From LMUY01 sp965199095 (lineage in GTDB: Bacteria > Pseudomonadota > Alphaproteobacteria > Acetobacterales > Acetobacteraceae), in assembly GCA_965199095.1 (NCBI GenBank), contig CBDAQM010000003.1, forward strand, positions 620,001 through 684,000: 64,000 nt of DNA, written 5' to 3'. Positions 25,129 to 33,447 of this stretch are shown here, piece after piece (the stretch's first letter is position 1; each line of letters opens with the position of its first letter). The translations under genes and the position numbers were made by a program. The notes under the pieces are model-generated. The model had not been told where the DNA came from. It searched no databases and was given only the letters and a program-made list of their open reading frames with translations.

Positions 25129-26481
25129 CATGTGCGTTAAGATAGGGTTGACTCGACGCGAATCGGCATGATTCTGGGTGCAGATGCAGCCAGCATCTCA
25201 TGTTATCGACAGTTTCCCTGAGCTTCTAGCGCGCTTGCCCCCGGGATTGGATCTAGATGCGCTGGCGATATCGAGCCGAGCCATCGAGCGTCCGCGCAAG
25301 GTGTGCGATGGGGCGAGCCTGTTGCGGTTGGCTTTGGCGCGCGGTCCAGGCGGGCTATCGCTCAATCAAACGGCAGCGTGGGCGTCGATGAGCGGCTTGG
25401 CCCAGCTCAGCGATCCCGCGGTCAAATACCGCTTGGACAAGGCAGTCGATTCCTGAAAGCCATCATGGAACAACAGCTTGCTGCCCGGACGGGCAGCGCT
25501 GTCATCCGGTGGCCAGGACGCAGCCTGCGCATTGTCGATGGCACCAACATCTCGCAGCAGGCAAGCCTTGGCACCGACTGGCGGGTGCATGCCGGGTTCG
25601 ACCTCGCCACCGGCGGCTTTTTCCACCTGGAACTGACCGACAACCGCGGCGCCGAGTCGCTGGCGCGCGGCGCGCCCGTGGCTGGCGAAGTGCGCATCGC
25701 CGATCGCAACTATGCCAACGCTGGCGCCCTGCATCGTCTTTGCCAGCAAGCCGAGCGCGTTGACTTCATCGTGCGGGCACGATGGAAGTCGTTCGCGTTG
25801 CGCACTCCCGCTGGTGCGCCCTTCACCCTCATCGAGCACCTCAGCGCCCTCGACCCCGCCACACAGACGAGCGAGGTGCTGGTGCACGCGGCCGTCGACA
25901 AGACGACGCATGTGCCACTGCGCCTGATCATCCAGCGCCGACCACCTGAACAGATCGAGAAGACCCAGCACCATCTTCGCAAAGCAGCCTTGCGTAAGCA
26001 GAAGAAACTCGACCCCCGGACGCTTGTGGCCGCACAATTCCTCATCCTTGCGACCTCATTGCCCGCCGAAACCTACCCGGCGAGCGAAATACTTATCGTC
26101 TATAGACTACGATGGCAGATCGAACTCGCCTTCAAGCGATTGAAGTCGCTGCTGCACATCGACCAATTGCCCACACGCACCACCAGCGCTTCCCGAAGTT
26201 GGCTCTACGCTCACCTCATCCTGGCTCTCTTATGCGACGACATGAACCAGGATTTCCTGGAATCTTCCCCCTCAGGACCTTGCCGAGATCGACTGCACAC
26301 CCTCGCCATGGCGCATCCATAAAACAGCAGCCTTGCTGCTGCTCATGGCAGTCCTTGGAACCCTACCACTCGATCGCATGCTCAAGTCGAGCGCCCATCT
26401 CCATCGGCAACTCGCACACCAGCCACGAAAACGAAAACCAGACGTGATCTATCCCGTCAAACCACTATCTTAACGCACATG
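25129..26481 (+). mobile_element. Insertion sequence IS-A, copy 2, with frameshifted transposase
   Basis: 1353 bp, same 17-bp inverted repeats as copy 1 (25129-25145 and 26465-26481). The 12-bp target duplication GGGCTTTAGCCC is at 25117-25128, and its right-hand copy has been displaced to 27761-27772 by IS-B. It differs from copy 1 by one missing T inside the transposase gene; I saw no other length change. Confidence 0.9.
25178..26322 (+). pseudogene. Frameshifted IS4-family transposase of IS-A copy 2
   Basis: The gene matches the intact transposase of copy 1, but a run TTT is reduced to TT at about 25450-25451. The first reading frame therefore ends at a TGA (25454-25456) after 92 codons. 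The remainder, including both later catalytic motifs, is open in another frame up to 26322. Loss of a base in a three-T run fits a random mutation better than programmed frameshifting, since copy 1 needs no shift. Confidence 0.88.
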
Positions 26482-27753
26482 GCTCACGAATCCCCTCATT
26501 TTTAGCTGTCCCTGACCTAGCCTCGATTCGCGGGAGTTTTGTAGAGATTTCGGCTCGATTGAGGCCGGGAGCGTCGACGTGGGCAAAGCGGGTGAGCGGT
26601 TTCGTTTGGGTGAAGTGCGCTCGTTTTTGGGCAAACTGTATGGGCCGGACCTGCACGCCAAGCGGATTGATTCCTTGGCCGACGCGACGCTTGGGGTGAT
26701 GGCGGCAGCCTCGCTCGCGGTGGCGCTGATCGGCCAAGCGCTGGCCCAGGCTCGCGGCCTAGTGACCAAGCACGCGGTCAAGCAGGTGGACCGGCTGCTC
26801 AGCAACAACGGCATCGACGTCTGGGACAGCTTTGTCCGCTGGGTGCCCCATCAGATGAGTGGGCGTAAGGAAGCCTTGGTGGCAATGGACTGGACCGATT
26901 TCGACCACGATAGCCAGTCCACCCTGGTATTGAGCCTGGTGAGCGGTCATGGCCGCGCCGCCCCGTTGCTGTGGCTGAGTGTCTGGAAGGATGAGATTGC
27001 CAGCCGGCGCAACGACTACGAGGATGCCTGCCTACGCCGCCTGGCCGAACTCGTGCCGCCAGAATGCCGGGTGACGATCTTGGCCGACCGCGGCTTCGGC
27101 GACCAGAAGCTGTTCGCGTTCCTGGAGGAACTCGGGTTTGGCTATGTCATCCGCTTTCGCGGCAACATCCACGTCACTGCCGAGGACGGCCAAACCAAGC
27201 CAGCGGCCGAATGGGTGGGCAAAGGCGGCCGGGCACGCAAACTGCGCCATGCCCGGGTGACGGCAAAGGGCCGGCTGGTCGGGGCCGTGGTGTGCGTTCA
27301 TGCCAAGGGCATGAAAGAACCCTGGTGCCTGGCCGCAAGCGATCCGGACGCGATGGCTGCGGTGCTGGTCAACCACTATGCCAAGCGCTGGACGATCGAG
27401 CCACAGTTCCGCGACACCAAGGATCTACGGTTTGGCATGGGACTGTCGGCCACTCGTATCGGCGAACCCACGCGGCGTGACCGGCTGCTGCTGGTCAGCG
27501 CGTTTGCCACCGCGCTGCTCACCCTACTCGGTGCGGTCGGTGAGAGCCTTGGAATGGACCGGCTGTTGAAATCCAACACCAGCAAGACCCGTACCCACTC
27601 GTTGTTCCGACAGGGGTGCATGCTCTACGATCTCATTCCCACCATGCCAGAGCACAGGCTTGTACCGTTGATCGAAAACTTCGCCAAAGCCATCTTAAAC
27701 GCCGGTCTGTTCATGCAAAAATTTGCGGTTACGAAATGAGGGGATGGCTGAGC
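26482..27753 (+). mobile_element. Insertion sequence IS-B (IS4-type), inserted at the end of IS-A copy 2
   Basis: 1272 bp. The 20-bp imperfect ends share GCTCA and ATCCCCTCATTT, with three mismatches between (left end 26482-26501, right end 27734-27753). It is flanked by a 7-bp duplication GCACATG (26475-26481 and 27754-27760), which is also the outermost 7 bp of the IS-A inverted repeat. IS-B therefore arrived after IS-A copy 2. Confidence 0.85.
26579..27739 (+). CDS. IS4-type DDE transposase of IS-B
   Basis: 386 residues from GTG (GKAGERFRLGEVRSFLGKLY). Catalytic-type segments are ALVAMDWTDFDHD (first Asp), VTILADRGFGDQ (second Asp) and YAKRWTIEPQFRDTK, which fits the Y-x2-R-x3-E-x6-K signature. 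It shares little direct similarity with the IS-A transposase and so belongs to a different subgroup. It appears intact. There is no obvious ribosome site before the GTG. Confidence 0.88.
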   Translation: MGKAGERFRLGEVRSFLGKLYGPDLHAKRIDSLADATLGVMAAASLAVALIGQALAQARGLVTKHAVKQVDRLLSNNGIDVWDSFVRWVPHQMSGRKEALVAMDWTDFDHDSQSTLVLSLVSGHGRAAPLLWLSVWKDEIASRRNDYEDACLRRLAELVPPECRVTILADRGFGDQKLFAFLEELGFGYVIRFRGNIHVTAEDGQTKPAAEWVGKGGRARKLRHARVTAKGRLVGAVVCVHAKGMKEPWCLAASDPDAMAAVLVNHYAKRWTIEPQFRDTKDLRFGMGLSATRIGEPTRRDRLLLVSAFATALLTLLGAVGESLGMDRLLKSNTSKTRTHSLFRQGCMLYDLIPTMPEHRLVPLIENFAKAILNAGLFMQKFAVTK

Positions 27754-27825
27754 GCACATGGGGCTTTAGCCCACCCTACGACTTCCTCTCCATAGAATCG
27801 GTTTCTTGCAATCGATGTACTAGTT

Positions 27826-28101
27826 GTAATCGACGTGCAGCCAACCTTCGACATGTGGGAGCGGCGGGCAAGCGTCGGAACAAGGCGAACGCAGGAGCCT
27901 GACCGACTCAGCAGCGCATTGGTTGGGCTATTCCTGGACTACCAGCTCGCTGAGACCAATGGCATACCTCATCCCGCTTTGCGAAACATGATACTGGGCG
28001 AGGTGCCCAGGTGATAGCACAACTCACGACGACATGACTGCACCCGGGCGGTTCAGGGCCGATGGCGGACCGGGCGTGACCGCCCTCCGGACCATTCAAG
28101 C
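27826..28101. other. Intergenic region between the IS nest and pstS
   Basis: About 275 bp. I see no gene. The right side leads into the Pho box of pstS. The left side adjoins the end of the palindromic element and may be the truncated edge of a former gene neighbourhood. Confidence 0.4.
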
Positions 28102-28119
28102 TTGTCATAACAATGTCAT
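28102..28119 (+). promoter_or_regulatory. Pho box (PhoB-binding site) upstream of pstS
   Basis: Two 7-bp direct repeats TTGTCAT and ATGTCAT separated by AACA, matching the PhoB half-site CTGTCAT and its 11-bp repeat. It lies about 105 bp before the pstS start codon. It implies induction of pstSCA by phosphate starvation through PhoB. Confidence 0.8.
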
Positions 28120-28224
28120 TTCTTTCGTACAAACCTCCGCAGCCCACCGCGGTTAGGGGTCGTGTCACCACGATCTACAAGGGACCGTGGCGGACTCAAG
28201 TCATATAATCGAGGAGAGTGCCGT

Positions 28225-29292
28225 ATGTCACCGACATCCCGGACGATGACCCTTATGCTTGCCACTGCACTGGCCGGCGCCACCACCCTGGCCGCGGGCG
28301 CGCAGGCGCAGGAGACCCGAATCCTCGAAACCGGCTCGAGCCTGCTGTATCCGCTGTTCAACCTCTGGGTGCCCGACTACACCAAGACCCATCACGTCGA
28401 GATCACCACGCAGAGCACCGGCAGTGGCACGGGCATATCGCAGGCGGTGTCCGGCCTGGCGCAGATCGGCGCGTCCGACGCCTATCTCAGCGACGCGATC
28501 CACAAGCAGAACGCCACGATGTTGAACATCCCGCTGGCGATCTCCAGTCAGATGGTGAACTACAATCTGCCGGGCATGGGCTCCGAACATCTGAAGCTGA
28601 GCGGCCCGGTGTTGGCCGGCATTTACCAGGGCAAAATCACCAAGTGGGATGACGCAGAGATCGCCAAGCTGAACCCGGGGGTGAAGCTGCCGAGCAACAC
28701 CATCATCCCAATCCACCGGACCGACGGCAGCGGCGACACGTTCATCTTCACGCAATTCCTGTCCGACAGCACGCCGGATTGGAAGAGCGGCCTGGCTTAC
28801 GGCACCACCATCAGTTGGCCCACTGTGCAGGGTGGCATCGGCGCCGAAGGCAACCAAGGCATGGTGAACGCTCTGCAGCAGAACCAATACTCGATCGCCT
28901 ATATCGGCATCAGCTACAAGAGCGCGGTCGACCAGGACAAGCTGGGCGAGGCCGAGTTGGAGAACAAAGCCGGCAAGTTCGTGCTGCCGACCAACAGCAC
29001 AGTGCAGGCCGCCGCTGCCGCAATGGGCTCCAACACCCCGGCCGACGAGAGCGTCAGCCTGATTTTCCAGCCCGGCGACGAGTCCTACCCCATCATCAAC
29101 TACGAATATGCCATCGTGAACAGCAAGATGAGCGAGCCGCAGGCGCGCGAAGTGCGGGACTTCCTCAGTTGGTCGTTGAAGACCGATGGCGGCAATGCGG
29201 AGAAATACATGGACAAGGTGAACTTCATCGCCCTGCCCCCGGCGGTGCGGGCGCTGAGCGAGAAGCAAGTTGCCGAGATCGGCAAGCAATAA
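28225..29292 (+). CDS. pstS: Periplasmic phosphate-binding protein PstS
   Basis: 355 residues. A signal peptide (residues 1 to about 28, ending AAGAQA) is followed by the phosphate-binding protein fold. Ligand-contact segments typical of PstS are ETGSSLLYPLF, QSTGSGTGISQ and IHRTDGSGDTFIFTQFL. A strong ribosome site GAGGAG lies 8 bases before the ATG. It is the first gene of pstS-pstC-pstA and delivers phosphate to that ABC transporter in the inner membrane. In-frame codons further upstream lack a ribosome site. Confidence 0.95.
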   Translation: MSPTSRTMTLMLATALAGATTLAAGAQAQETRILETGSSLLYPLFNLWVPDYTKTHHVEITTQSTGSGTGISQAVSGLAQIGASDAYLSDAIHKQNATMLNIPLAISSQMVNYNLPGMGSEHLKLSGPVLAGIYQGKITKWDDAEIAKLNPGVKLPSNTIIPIHRTDGSGDTFIFTQFLSDSTPDWKSGLAYGTTISWPTVQGGIGAEGNQGMVNALQQNQYSIAYIGISYKSAVDQDKLGEAELENKAGKFVLPTNSTVQAAAAAMGSNTPADESVSLIFQPGDESYPIINYEYAIVNSKMSEPQAREVRDFLSWSLKTDGGNAEKYMDKVNFIALPPAVRALSEKQVAEIGKQ

Positions 29293-29341
29293 CGATTGGC
29301 ATGGAGGGTGTCCCGCTCGCCGGGGCACCCTCTGTTCCGGG

Positions 29342-30316
29342 ATGAAACGCATCGCCACATTCCGAACCGCCACTGCGATCCTGGGCGGCTCGGTGCCCGC
29401 CAGCGTGATGGCGGTCGTTCTGTTCCTGGCGATCTATGCCTGGCCCGCCATCCAGTTCAACGGCTTTGGCTTTGCGTTCCACAACACCTGGAACCTTGGC
29501 AGCCTGTACGCCGACCCGGTAACCCGCGATGGCGTCAGCGTGCTGCCGGGCGCGCAGTATGGCATCCTGTTCCTAATTGCCGGTACGCTGCTCAGCACTG
29601 TCATTGCCATGGTTGTGGCTGTTCCCGTCGGGGTGGGAGCGGCGATCTTCCTGGCCGAAATAATCCCAGCCGGGCTACGGCTTTGGATTTCCCTTATGGT
29701 CGAGTTGCTGGCGGCAATCCCGAGCGTCGTGTTCGGGCTGTGGGGCTACGCCGTGCTGATCCCGTTCCTGGGCCACACCATATTCCCCTTGATGACCGCC
29801 ACAATCGGCTGGATCCCATGGTTCGGCGGTCCGTCCGGGAGCGGTTACGGGCTGCTAACCGCTGGGCTGGTGCTATCGTTGATGATCGTGCCGCTGATTA
29901 CGGCAACCCTGCGGGATGCGATCGCCGCCCAATCTCCCGCAATCCGGGAGGCTGCCGCCTCGCTCGGCGCCAGCCGGTTCGAGACAGTGAGCACGGTGAT
30001 CATGCCGGGATTAAGGCCCGTGCTGATCGGGTCGTGCATCCTCGCAGTCGGCCGGGCGCTGGGGGAGACGATGGCGGTGCTGATGGTCAGCGGCAATGCG
30101 CTGAACACCTTGCCGAACTCGATCTACGCGCCCGTCTCAACCATGGCGGCCTTCATCGCCTCCCAACTTGACAGTGCATTGCAGGACCCAACCGGGTTTG
30201 CGGTGCGCGCCCTAGCGGAGATCGCGCTCGTGCTGTTCCTCATCTCCATCGGCGTGAATACGGTGGCGAGGATGCTGCTGTCGCGCTCTATGCATGTCCG
30301 CCGGCCGAGAACCTAG
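29342..30316 (+). CDS. pstC: Phosphate ABC transporter permease PstC
   Basis: 324-residue inner-membrane permease with six hydrophobic segments, the first at AVVLFLAIYAWPAI. The ABC-permease EAA-type loop is at REAAASLGASRFETVSTVI, and the family segment LLAAIPSVVFGLWG is present. It forms the channel with PstA. Its start is 49 bp after pstS. The sequence is continuous and of normal length. Confidence 0.95.
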   Translation: MKRIATFRTATAILGGSVPASVMAVVLFLAIYAWPAIQFNGFGFAFHNTWNLGSLYADPVTRDGVSVLPGAQYGILFLIAGTLLSTVIAMVVAVPVGVGAAIFLAEIIPAGLRLWISLMVELLAAIPSVVFGLWGYAVLIPFLGHTIFPLMTATIGWIPWFGGPSGSGYGLLTAGLVLSLMIVPLITATLRDAIAAQSPAIREAAASLGASRFETVSTVIMPGLRPVLIGSCILAVGRALGETMAVLMVSGNALNTLPNSIYAPVSTMAAFIASQLDSALQDPTGFAVRALAEIALVLFLISIGVNTVARMLLSRSMHVRRPRT

Positions 30317-30319
30317 CAC

Positions 30320-31228
30320 GTGAGCGTTGCAGAAGGGGGCGGCTCCCTTGCCGGCCGGTCATCCCCGCCCGCTCGCACACGCGACCGCACGCTCGACGAG
30401 CGCCGTCGCGTAAAGTCGCTGCTGGGCTGGGTGTTCTGTGGTGGCGCGCTGGCCTTGCTCTGCACCTGCATGGTGCTGATCATCGGCATGATCGCCGTGC
30501 GGGGTCTCGGCGCTCTGCATTGGAGCACCCTAACTCAGGTGACGCAGGGGACGGGCGGAGGGTTGCTCAATGCCATCGAGGGCACGGCCGTTCTGGCGGT
30601 CGGGACTCTGGTGTTGACGGTACCGTTCGGCCTGGCGGCAGGGATCTACGCGTCGGAGTTCAAGCAGTCGCGCTGGGCGCAGATCATCCGGTTCCTATCC
30701 GACGTGCTGGCCGGAGTGCCCTCGATCGTGCTCGGCTATTTTGGCTATGTGACCATGGTGGAGTGGCTGGGGTGGCATTTTTCTGTCGCTGCCGCGAGCA
30801 TCACGCTCGCGATCATCTGCCTCCCTTACGTTGCCCGCACCACCGAGATCGCGCTCGGCGAGGTCTCGCAGGAGTTACGCGAGGCCGCCTACGCCATGGG
30901 AGCAAGTGCGGGCACGGTGACGATGCGCGTCTGCATGCGGGTTGCGACGCCCGGCGTCCTGACTGGCGTGTTGCTTGCGCTATCGATCTCGGTGGGCGAG
31001 ACCGCACCGCTGCTATACACAGCGGGGTGGTCTGACTACACCTGGAACGGCCGCTTTACCCAGTCGCCGATCGGATACCTAACCTATGCGGTATGGGCCT
31101 TCATCAACGAGCCCTTCGCTGAGGCGCATGCACTCGCCTATGCCGCGGCGTTCTTCGTGACGGGGTTCGTCCTTGTGCTGAGCGTGGCGTCTCGCCTGGT
31201 TCTGGCGCGGCGATCGCGCAAGGGCTAG
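30320..31228 (+). CDS. pstA: Phosphate ABC transporter permease PstA
   Basis: 302 residues from GTG, three bases after pstC. The first 35 residues are a basic, disordered-looking extension. Six membrane helices follow, with the family segments LAGVPSIVLGYFGYV and ELREAAYAMGASAGTVTMRV (EAA loop). The usual next genes, pstB (ATPase) and phoU, do not follow; the next gene is a cytochrome on the other strand. The ATPase needed for transport must therefore be encoded elsewhere. Confidence 0.95.
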   Translation: MSVAEGGGSLAGRSSPPARTRDRTLDERRRVKSLLGWVFCGGALALLCTCMVLIIGMIAVRGLGALHWSTLTQVTQGTGGGLLNAIEGTAVLAVGTLVLTVPFGLAAGIYASEFKQSRWAQIIRFLSDVLAGVPSIVLGYFGYVTMVEWLGWHFSVAAASITLAIICLPYVARTTEIALGEVSQELREAAYAMGASAGTVTMRVCMRVATPGVLTGVLLALSISVGETAPLLYTAGWSDYTWNGRFTQSPIGYLTYAVWAFINEPFAEAHALAYAAAFFVTGFVLVLSVASRLVLARRSRKG

Positions 31229-31363
31229 CGCCCGGGTCGGCATATTTCGATCATGAGGATGGGCATCAATCCTTGTGGACGATGAAGTCCACCTCTGCCT
31301 CCTGGTAGTTTGTTCGATGCGCCCGATTGGGTCGGGCCATTCGCGTGACGCCTTCGGCAGCCG

Positions 31364-31924
31364 TCAGCGCGGAGGGAGACGTGCTGTGTCGTCCTGTGGC
31401 GGGAGCATGCGGTTGAGCAGCCCATCGCGCCGCACCGCCACATGCCAGGCGGTGGCAAATACGTGCAGCGCTACCAGCGCGTAGATCCCCCATTGTCCGA
31501 ACAGGTGGAGAGTCTTGGCGGCATCATCCAGGCTCTTGTTCTCTGGCAGCGCAGGAAGGTTGAACAGCCCGAAATAGGATACCGGCTTGCCGCTGGCCGA
31601 CTGCAAGTAGCCGCTGACCGGCATCAGCAGCAGCAAGACATAGAGCAGCCAATGGGTGACCCGCCCGACCAATTCCATCGCTTGGGACGTACCGCCGGGC
31701 AGCGGCGGCGGAGGGTTCATGGCACGCCAGGCAAGCCGAATAGCCACAACGGCAAAGATCGTGACGCCCAGCGATCTATGTATGACGAACAGCCAGGATC
31801 GCTCTGGGCCTATCGGCAAGGAGACCACCACCCAGGCTACCGGCAAGACTGCTAGGATCAGCAGCGCAGTGAGCCAATGCAGCGCCTGCGCCGTCAGGGT
31901 ATAGCGGGGGCCTGCTTGGTTCAT
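31364..31924 (-). CDS. Cytochrome b561 family protein
   Basis: 186-residue four-helix membrane cytochrome b. Likely haem-ligand histidines are in LTAQALHWLTALL, FVIHRSLGVTIF, VGRVTHWLLYVL and IYALVALHVFATAWH. These proteins pass electrons across the inner membrane, in some cases from ubiquinol. It is convergent with pstA and divergent from the metal-efflux operon. A pairing with metal efflux is possible but not shown. Confidence 0.88.
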   Translation of the reverse strand: MNQAGPRYTLTAQALHWLTALLILAVLPVAWVVVSLPIGPERSWLFVIHRSLGVTIFAVVAIRLAWRAMNPPPPLPGGTSQAMELVGRVTHWLLYVLLLLMPVSGYLQSASGKPVSYFGLFNLPALPENKSLDDAAKTLHLFGQWGIYALVALHVFATAWHVAVRRDGLLNRMLPPQDDTARLPPR

Positions 31925-32238
31925 GGACTGTGCTTGATGGTGTCCTCAGGTCTCATGAAGGGCCTTAGGTGTAGCGGGGCGCAACCATTGGCACCATGGC
32001 TCGCAATCAACGACGCCCTAAAATAAATTCGGAATCTTCGCCGCGTGATGATGTATAAAGGCTTTCGTATGAGGTCGGCGCGAGACCTGCGCGATCGTCC
32101 AACGGAACCTTCATCATGCCCAAACCCACGTAGAATGCCGCCATCACCCACAGTAGCTGGGCCCCCAACAAACCGGCGCCCGGCCATGATGGTCGCCCAC
32201 GTTGTGGAATGCGAGGTCCACTCGGTATGCTGGGGGCA
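31925..32238. other. Divergent intergenic region between cytochrome b561 and the RND operon
   Basis: About 310 bp, with an AT-richer patch near 32020-32070 (AAATAAATTCGG, ATGATGTATAAAGG) that could hold promoters for both directions. No gene or operator that I can name is visible, and no metal-sensing regulator is encoded next to it. Confidence 0.4.
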
Positions 32239-33447
32239 ATGAGGCGGTGGGCTGGGCTGACGCTGTTCCTGCTCAGTGTCGTGCCTCCGGCGCAAGCTGG
32301 CGGGCGGACGCTTCATGACGCGATTGCCGAAGCCTGGTCGAGGGAACCTGGTCGCGCCAATTTTCAGGCCCGTCAAGCCACGGCGGACGCGAACTATCGG
32401 GCTGGCGCCGCCCTCGTGCCGAACGCGCCGACGGCAACAGGCAGCTACGTCAACGACAGGATTGCCGGCAGCAATTACAACTACATAACCTCCCAGGTGG
32501 AAGTCAGCACGCCGGTGTGGTTGCCTGGCGAGGGGACAGCAACCCAGCATGCGGCGCAGGCCGACGCAACGGCGGCGTCGGCCAGTGCCGAGGCGGCGCA
32601 TCTCGACGTGGCGAAACAGGTCATCAGCCTCGTCGCGAATGCCAGGTTGGCGGCTGACGCGCGCGACGTGGCGGCCCGTCAACTGATGATCGACCAAACC
32701 CTCGGCCGGGACCTGCAACGCCAGGTGTCCGTGGGGGAAACCGCGCAAAGCGACCAGCTCGCTGCAGATGCCGAGACGGCGAGTGCAACCATTCGCCTGA
32801 ACGACGCCCAAGCGCAGCTCGAGGCAGCGCTGATCCAACTTGTGGCCGTCACCGGCTCCCGTGAGCTGCCGTCGCTCAGCGTCGCCGCTTCGCCGGCGAA
32901 CACCGGAGCGGACGCGATCGCCGGCAACCCACGGCTTGCGGCAGCGGAGCAGGCGGTGACGGCGGCGCGAGCGCGAGCGCGGTTGGTCGACATACAGGAT
33001 CGAGACGACCCCGAGATCGGCCTCGAAGGCATCAACGAAAAACAGCCGGGCACACGATGGGACACGCGTTTCGGCGTCACGTTCACATTCCACTTCGCAA
33101 CGGAGGCTCGCAACGCACCGCGCCGGGCCGAAGCAGAACAGGCCGTCACCCAGGCGACCGTGCAGGCGGCCCTGATCCGCAGGGAGCTGATCGCGGCGCT
33201 CCAACTCGCGGAGGCAGCCAAGGACAATGCGGCGCGCACGGTTCAGGCTGCTGAGCGTGGGGCAACCGCGCTCGACCGCCGCCGCGTGCAGATCGAGCAG
33301 GCCTGGCGCCTGGGCGAGATGCCGTTCATCGAGTTCCTGCGCGCCAACGTGCAGGCGCTCGATGCCGATCTGGCACGCAGGAAGGCTCGGACCAGCCTGC
33401 AGCTTGCACAGGTGCAGCTCGCCGTCGCTGCCGGTGTGATCCCGTGA
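32239..33447 (+). CDS. TolC-family outer-membrane factor of a heavy-metal efflux system (CzcC-like)
   Basis: 402 residues with a signal peptide (MRRWAGLTLFLLSVVPPAQAG). The rest is long alpha-helical coiled coil of the outer-membrane efflux protein family, for example TLHDAIAEAWSREPGRANF and ARTSLQLAQVQLAVAAGVIP at the end. The shape fits the CzcC/CusC branch. The stop overlaps the GTG of the adaptor gene, so the three genes form one operon. ATGs 12 and 30 bases upstream are also in frame. Confidence 0.85.
   Translation: MRRWAGLTLFLLSVVPPAQAGGRTLHDAIAEAWSREPGRANFQARQATADANYRAGAALVPNAPTATGSYVNDRIAGSNYNYITSQVEVSTPVWLPGEGTATQHAAQADATAASASAEAAHLDVAKQVISLVANARLAADARDVAARQLMIDQTLGRDLQRQVSVGETAQSDQLAADAETASATIRLNDAQAQLEAALIQLVAVTGSRELPSLSVAASPANTGADAIAGNPRLAAAEQAVTAARARARLVDIQDRDDPEIGLEGINEKQPGTRWDTRFGVTFTFHFATEARNAPRRAEAEQAVTQATVQAALIRRELIAALQLAEAAKDNAARTVQAAERGATALDRRRVQIEQAWRLGEMPFIEFLRANVQALDADLARRKARTSLQLAQVQLAVAAGVIP

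Larger units (their letters stand above)
25051..27825. repeat. Palindromic MITE-like element 2, carrying IS-A copy 2 and IS-B
   Basis: Perfect 10-bp terminal repeats AACTAGTACA (25051-25060) and TGTACTAGTT (27816-27825). The left arm continues GCGTTTTCATGAAACGACTC and the right arm is its imperfect reverse complement. Without the two ISs the element would be about 140 bp with the central palindrome GGGCTTTAGCCC flanked by GTAGGG and CCCTAC. No gene of its own is seen, so it is a non-autonomous or hairpin-type repeat. Confidence 0.65.

Noticed and set aside
25178..26322. Programmed frameshifting in the second IS-A copy
   Set aside because: The first copy encodes one uninterrupted protein, and the shift follows loss of one T, so simple mutation is more likely.
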